DNA of 8,422 nt from Thermoleophilaceae bacterium (lineage in GTDB: Bacteria > Actinomycetota > Thermoleophilia > Solirubrobacterales > Thermoleophilaceae): the NCBI GenBank assembly GCA_013696425.1, contig JACCYP010000073.1, forward strand, positions 1 to 8,422, given 5' to 3'. The position numbers and the translations under genes were made by a program. This document shows, one piece after another, positions 6,838 to 8,422 of this stretch; the first letter of the stretch is position 1; every line of letters begins with the position of its first letter. The notes below the pieces were generated by a model. The model did no database searches. It was not told where the DNA came from and worked only from the letters and a program-made list of their open reading frames with translations.

Positions 6838-7821
6838 GTGGACCTCGAAGAGCTGCGCAACCTACTGGCCGCGCGGGGCGAACCGGGCTTCCGCGCGGGG
6901 CAGGTGTGGGAGTGGATCGCACGCGGCGCCTCCTCCTACGAGGAGATGACCAACCTTCCCGAGGAGCTGCGCGTGGCCCTCGGGGCCGACCTGCCGTTCT
7001 CGACTCTGGCCTTCGAGCACGACTCGCTCGCCTCCGACGGCACCGAGAAGGCGCTCTTCATGACCCACGACGGTCGCCCGCTCGAGTCGGTGCTCATGCG
7101 CTATCGCGACGGCCGGCGGTCGCTGTGCCTCTCGAGCCAGTCGGGCTGCCCCTTGACCTGCAAGTTCTGCGCCACGGGCCAGATGAAGTTCGGGCGCAAT
7201 CTCACCGAGTCGGAGATCCTCGACCAGGCGCTGCACTTTCGAAGAAGGGAAGACGTGAACCACGCCGTGTTCATGGGCATGGGCGAGCCGCTGCTGAACC
7301 TCGACAACGTGCTCGCCGCCTGCGAGCGGCTGCCCGACATGGGCATCTCCCACCGCCACACCGCGATCTCGACGGTCGGCTGGATCCCCGGCATCGAGCG
7401 CCTGACGGTCGAGGGTCCGCCGGTGGCCCTCGCCCTCTCGCTGCACGCGGCCGACGACGCGCTGCGCTCGGAGATCATGCCCGTGAACGAGCGCTATCCG
7501 CTGCAGGATGTGCTGCAGGCATGTGTGGCCTGGCACGAGGCGCGCAATCGCCCCGTGTTCGTCGAGTACCTGATGCTCGGTGGCGTGAACGACCGCTACG
7601 AGCAGGCCGTTGCGCTCGCCGCGGCGCTTCATCCGTGGCAGGCGTTCAAGGTGAACCTGATCCCCTACAACCCCACCGATGCGCCGTATGAGGGATCGAC
7701 GCGCGAGGCGATCGCGGCGTTCAAGGCGGTGCTCGAGGAGCACGGCACACGCGCGACGATCCGACTCACACGCGGGCGCGAGATCGACGCCGCCTGCGGG
7801 CAGCTGGCAACGAAGATTTAA
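6838..7821 (+). CDS. rlmN: Dual 23S rRNA (A2503)/tRNA (A37) C2-methyltransferase RlmN, radical SAM
   Basis: Makes 2-methyladenosine at A2503 of 23S rRNA and at A37 of some tRNAs by a radical-SAM ping-pong mechanism. From the GTG at 6838 the protein has 327 residues. An N-terminal accessory domain (FRAGQVWEW about 18-26) is followed by the methyl-carrying region LCLSSQSG with C97, the [4Fe-4S] motif CPLTCKFC with C104, C108 and C111, MGMGEPLLN, ALSLHAADDALRSEIMP, and IDAACGQL with the second catalytic Cys at 320. A GTG at 6805 would add 11 residues (MIRRIGAILNN) but would overlap the divergent gene. MDLEELRNLL at 6838 fits the family start better, though neither has a good Shine-Dalgarno and the mRNA may be leaderless. 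Confidence 0.95.
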   Translation: MDLEELRNLLAARGEPGFRAGQVWEWIARGASSYEEMTNLPEELRVALGADLPFSTLAFEHDSLASDGTEKALFMTHDGRPLESVLMRYRDGRRSLCLSSQSGCPLTCKFCATGQMKFGRNLTESEILDQALHFRRREDVNHAVFMGMGEPLLNLDNVLAACERLPDMGISHRHTAISTVGWIPGIERLTVEGPPVALALSLHAADDALRSEIMPVNERYPLQDVLQACVAWHEARNRPVFVEYLMLGGVNDRYEQAVALAAALHPWQAFKVNLIPYNPTDAPYEGSTREAIAAFKAVLEEHGTRATIRLTRGREIDAACGQLATKI

Positions 7822-7845
7822 CTACGCGCTTAAGAGGAACGTTCA

Positions 7846-7864
7846 GGGTGAGGCACTCGCACCC
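7846..7864 (+). terminator. Weak stem-loop after rlmN
   Basis: GGGTG and CACCC can pair over 5 bp, with a possible inner AG/CT pair past a small bulge, 25 nt after the rlmN stop. There is no U-tract, so termination is doubtful. It may simply lie in the leader of the small ORF that follows. Confidence 0.25.
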
Positions 7865-7874
7865 GAGAAGCATC

Positions 7875-7879
7875 GGAGG
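7875..7879 (+). promoter_or_regulatory. Strong ribosome binding site of the small ORF
   Basis: GGAGG lies 6 nt before the GTG at 7886. It decides this start over the ATG at 7895, which would be 15 nt away, and is the best Shine-Dalgarno in the window. Confidence 0.75.
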
Positions 7880-7885
7880 TCCTCA

Positions 7886-8032
7886 GTGATCGACATGCAC
7901 CCGATATCCCTCCCCATCCCGGAGGAGTACACCGCAGGAGAGGAGTTGCCCTATGAGGAGGGGCACCTCGACGAGAGCGCAGGCGCCGAGGTGATCGACA
8001 TCCAGATCGCCGACGCCTTGTTCACCGCCTGA
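7886..8032 (+). CDS. Highly acidic 48-residue small protein, function unknown
   Basis: Not recognised. Starting at a GTG with GGAGG 6 nt upstream, it encodes 48 residues with 12 Asp/Glu, two His and no Lys or Arg. It shows a Pro-rich start (MIDMHPISLPIPEEY), two EE-containing acidic blocks, a near-repeat VIDMH/VIDIQ at the two ends (counting the GTG as Val), and a hydrophobic end ALFTA. About nine in ten codons end in G or C, like the neighbouring real genes, which supports translation. There is no signal peptide or membrane segment. It lies 64 nt after rlmN and 38 nt before an ECF sigma factor gene in the same direction. Possibilities include a small regulator of that sigma factor or a peptide precursor, but nothing in the sequence decides between them. 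Confidence 0.68.
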   Translation: MIDMHPISLPIPEEYTAGEELPYEEGHLDESAGAEVIDIQIADALFTA

Positions 8033-8070
8033 CCCGGACGACCTGACGCTACGGCGGTCTGCCACGTTCT

Positions 8071-8422
8071 ATGGACGTGACGCAGCCGCCGTTCCAGGTC
8101 TTCATCGACACCCACCGCGAGGACGTCTACCGCTTCCTCGTGGCGGCCGTGGGCCCGCACGACGCCGACGACTGCTTCCAGGAGACATTCGTGGCGGCGA
8201 TGCGGGCGTACCCCCGGCTGCGGGGCGGCTCGAACCTGCGCGCGTGGGTGCTGACGATCGCGAACCGCAAGGCAATCGACCTGCACCGTGCACGCGCGCG
8301 TCGCCCGCTGCCGGTGGAGGAGCTGCCGGAGCCGGCGGTTTCTTTCGACGAGCCCGGTCAGAGTGAGCTGTGGTCACAGGTCCGCGAGCTCCCGCCGCGC
8401 CAGCGCGCGGCGGTGCTCTACC
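8071..8422 (+). CDS. ECF-type RNA polymerase sigma factor, 3' end beyond window
   Basis: The 117 visible codons give sigma-70 region 2 (about 17-74: VYRFLVAAVG, then DADDCFQETFVAAMRAY, RGGSNLRAWVLTIANRKAIDLHR). A short linker of about 25 residues follows, then the beginning of region 4 (LWSQVRELPPRQRAAVLY). Direct joining of regions 2 and 4 without region 3 is the ECF pattern. The ATG at 8071 has no evident Shine-Dalgarno, and the frame has a GTG two codons later, so the mRNA may be leaderless or coupled to the small ORF upstream. The ECF group and any anti-sigma partner cannot be told because the gene is cut. Confidence 0.9.
   Translation, partial: MDVTQPPFQVFIDTHREDVYRFLVAAVGPHDADDCFQETFVAAMRAYPRLRGGSNLRAWVLTIANRKAIDLHRARARRPLPVEELPEPAVSFDEPGQSELWSQVRELPPRQRAAVLY

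Noticed and set aside
6180..7691. 503-codon plus-strand open frame overlapping the exported protein gene and rlmN
   Set aside because: It lies out of frame with rlmN, whose catalytic motifs are complete, and its product is Arg/Gly/Ala-rich noise.
6862..7743. 293-codon minus-strand open frame opposite rlmN
   Set aside because: It is antisense to an intact radical-SAM gene and has no domain or RBS.
7837..7844. GAACGTTC palindrome after rlmN, like an SOS (LexA) box
   Set aside because: The actinobacterial LexA site has GAAC and GTTC separated by four bases; here they touch. The GGAAC at 7836 also lacks a matching ECF -10.

Overview
The window is very GC-rich (about 70% by eye), with dense gene packing, frequent GTG/TTG starts and strong G/C bias at third codon positions. 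The proteins and gene order suggest a high-GC actinobacterium, plausibly of the Thermoleophilia/Solirubrobacterales type. That placement is inference; no marker gene here proves it.

Minus strand, about 6818 down to 1: one tightly packed gene train. In transcription order it holds an exported His-rich protein of unknown function, a small signal-peptide/one-TM protein, an RsuA/RluB-family rRNA pseudouridine synthase, AroH chorismate mutase, a HisC-type aminotransferase, then a break of about 230 nt, then AroF DAHP synthase, TyrA prephenate dehydrogenase with an ACT domain, and AroA EPSP synthase (cut by the window edge). Most junctions are 4-nt start/stop overlaps or gaps of 0-5 nt, which points to one operon with translational coupling. 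The set covers entry into the shikimate pathway (AroF), a late shikimate step (AroA), and the chorismate-to-tyrosine/phenylalanine branch (AroH, TyrA, aminotransferase).

The 3291-3522 break is the most interesting part. Five nt after the hisC stop begins a 29-codon ORF whose C-terminus reads VYFTWRFI, with Tyr, Phe, Trp and Phe in its last seven codons. It is followed at once by long perfect inverted repeats, some mutually exclusive. The first 10-bp stem starts on the last base of the leader stop codon. This is the layout expected of a ribosome-mediated attenuator that would sense all three aromatic amino acids and control aroF-tyrA-aroA. Mechanism and direction are inferred. No U-tract is visible, so the output could be non-canonical termination or translational control.

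Plus strand, 6838 onward: RlmN 23S rRNA/tRNA m2A methyltransferase, divergent from the big operon with only about 19 nt between starts. Next come a 48-residue highly acidic small ORF with an excellent ribosome binding site, and the first 117 codons of an ECF-type sigma factor that runs off the window. I saw no mobile element, CRISPR array, tRNA or rRNA gene.
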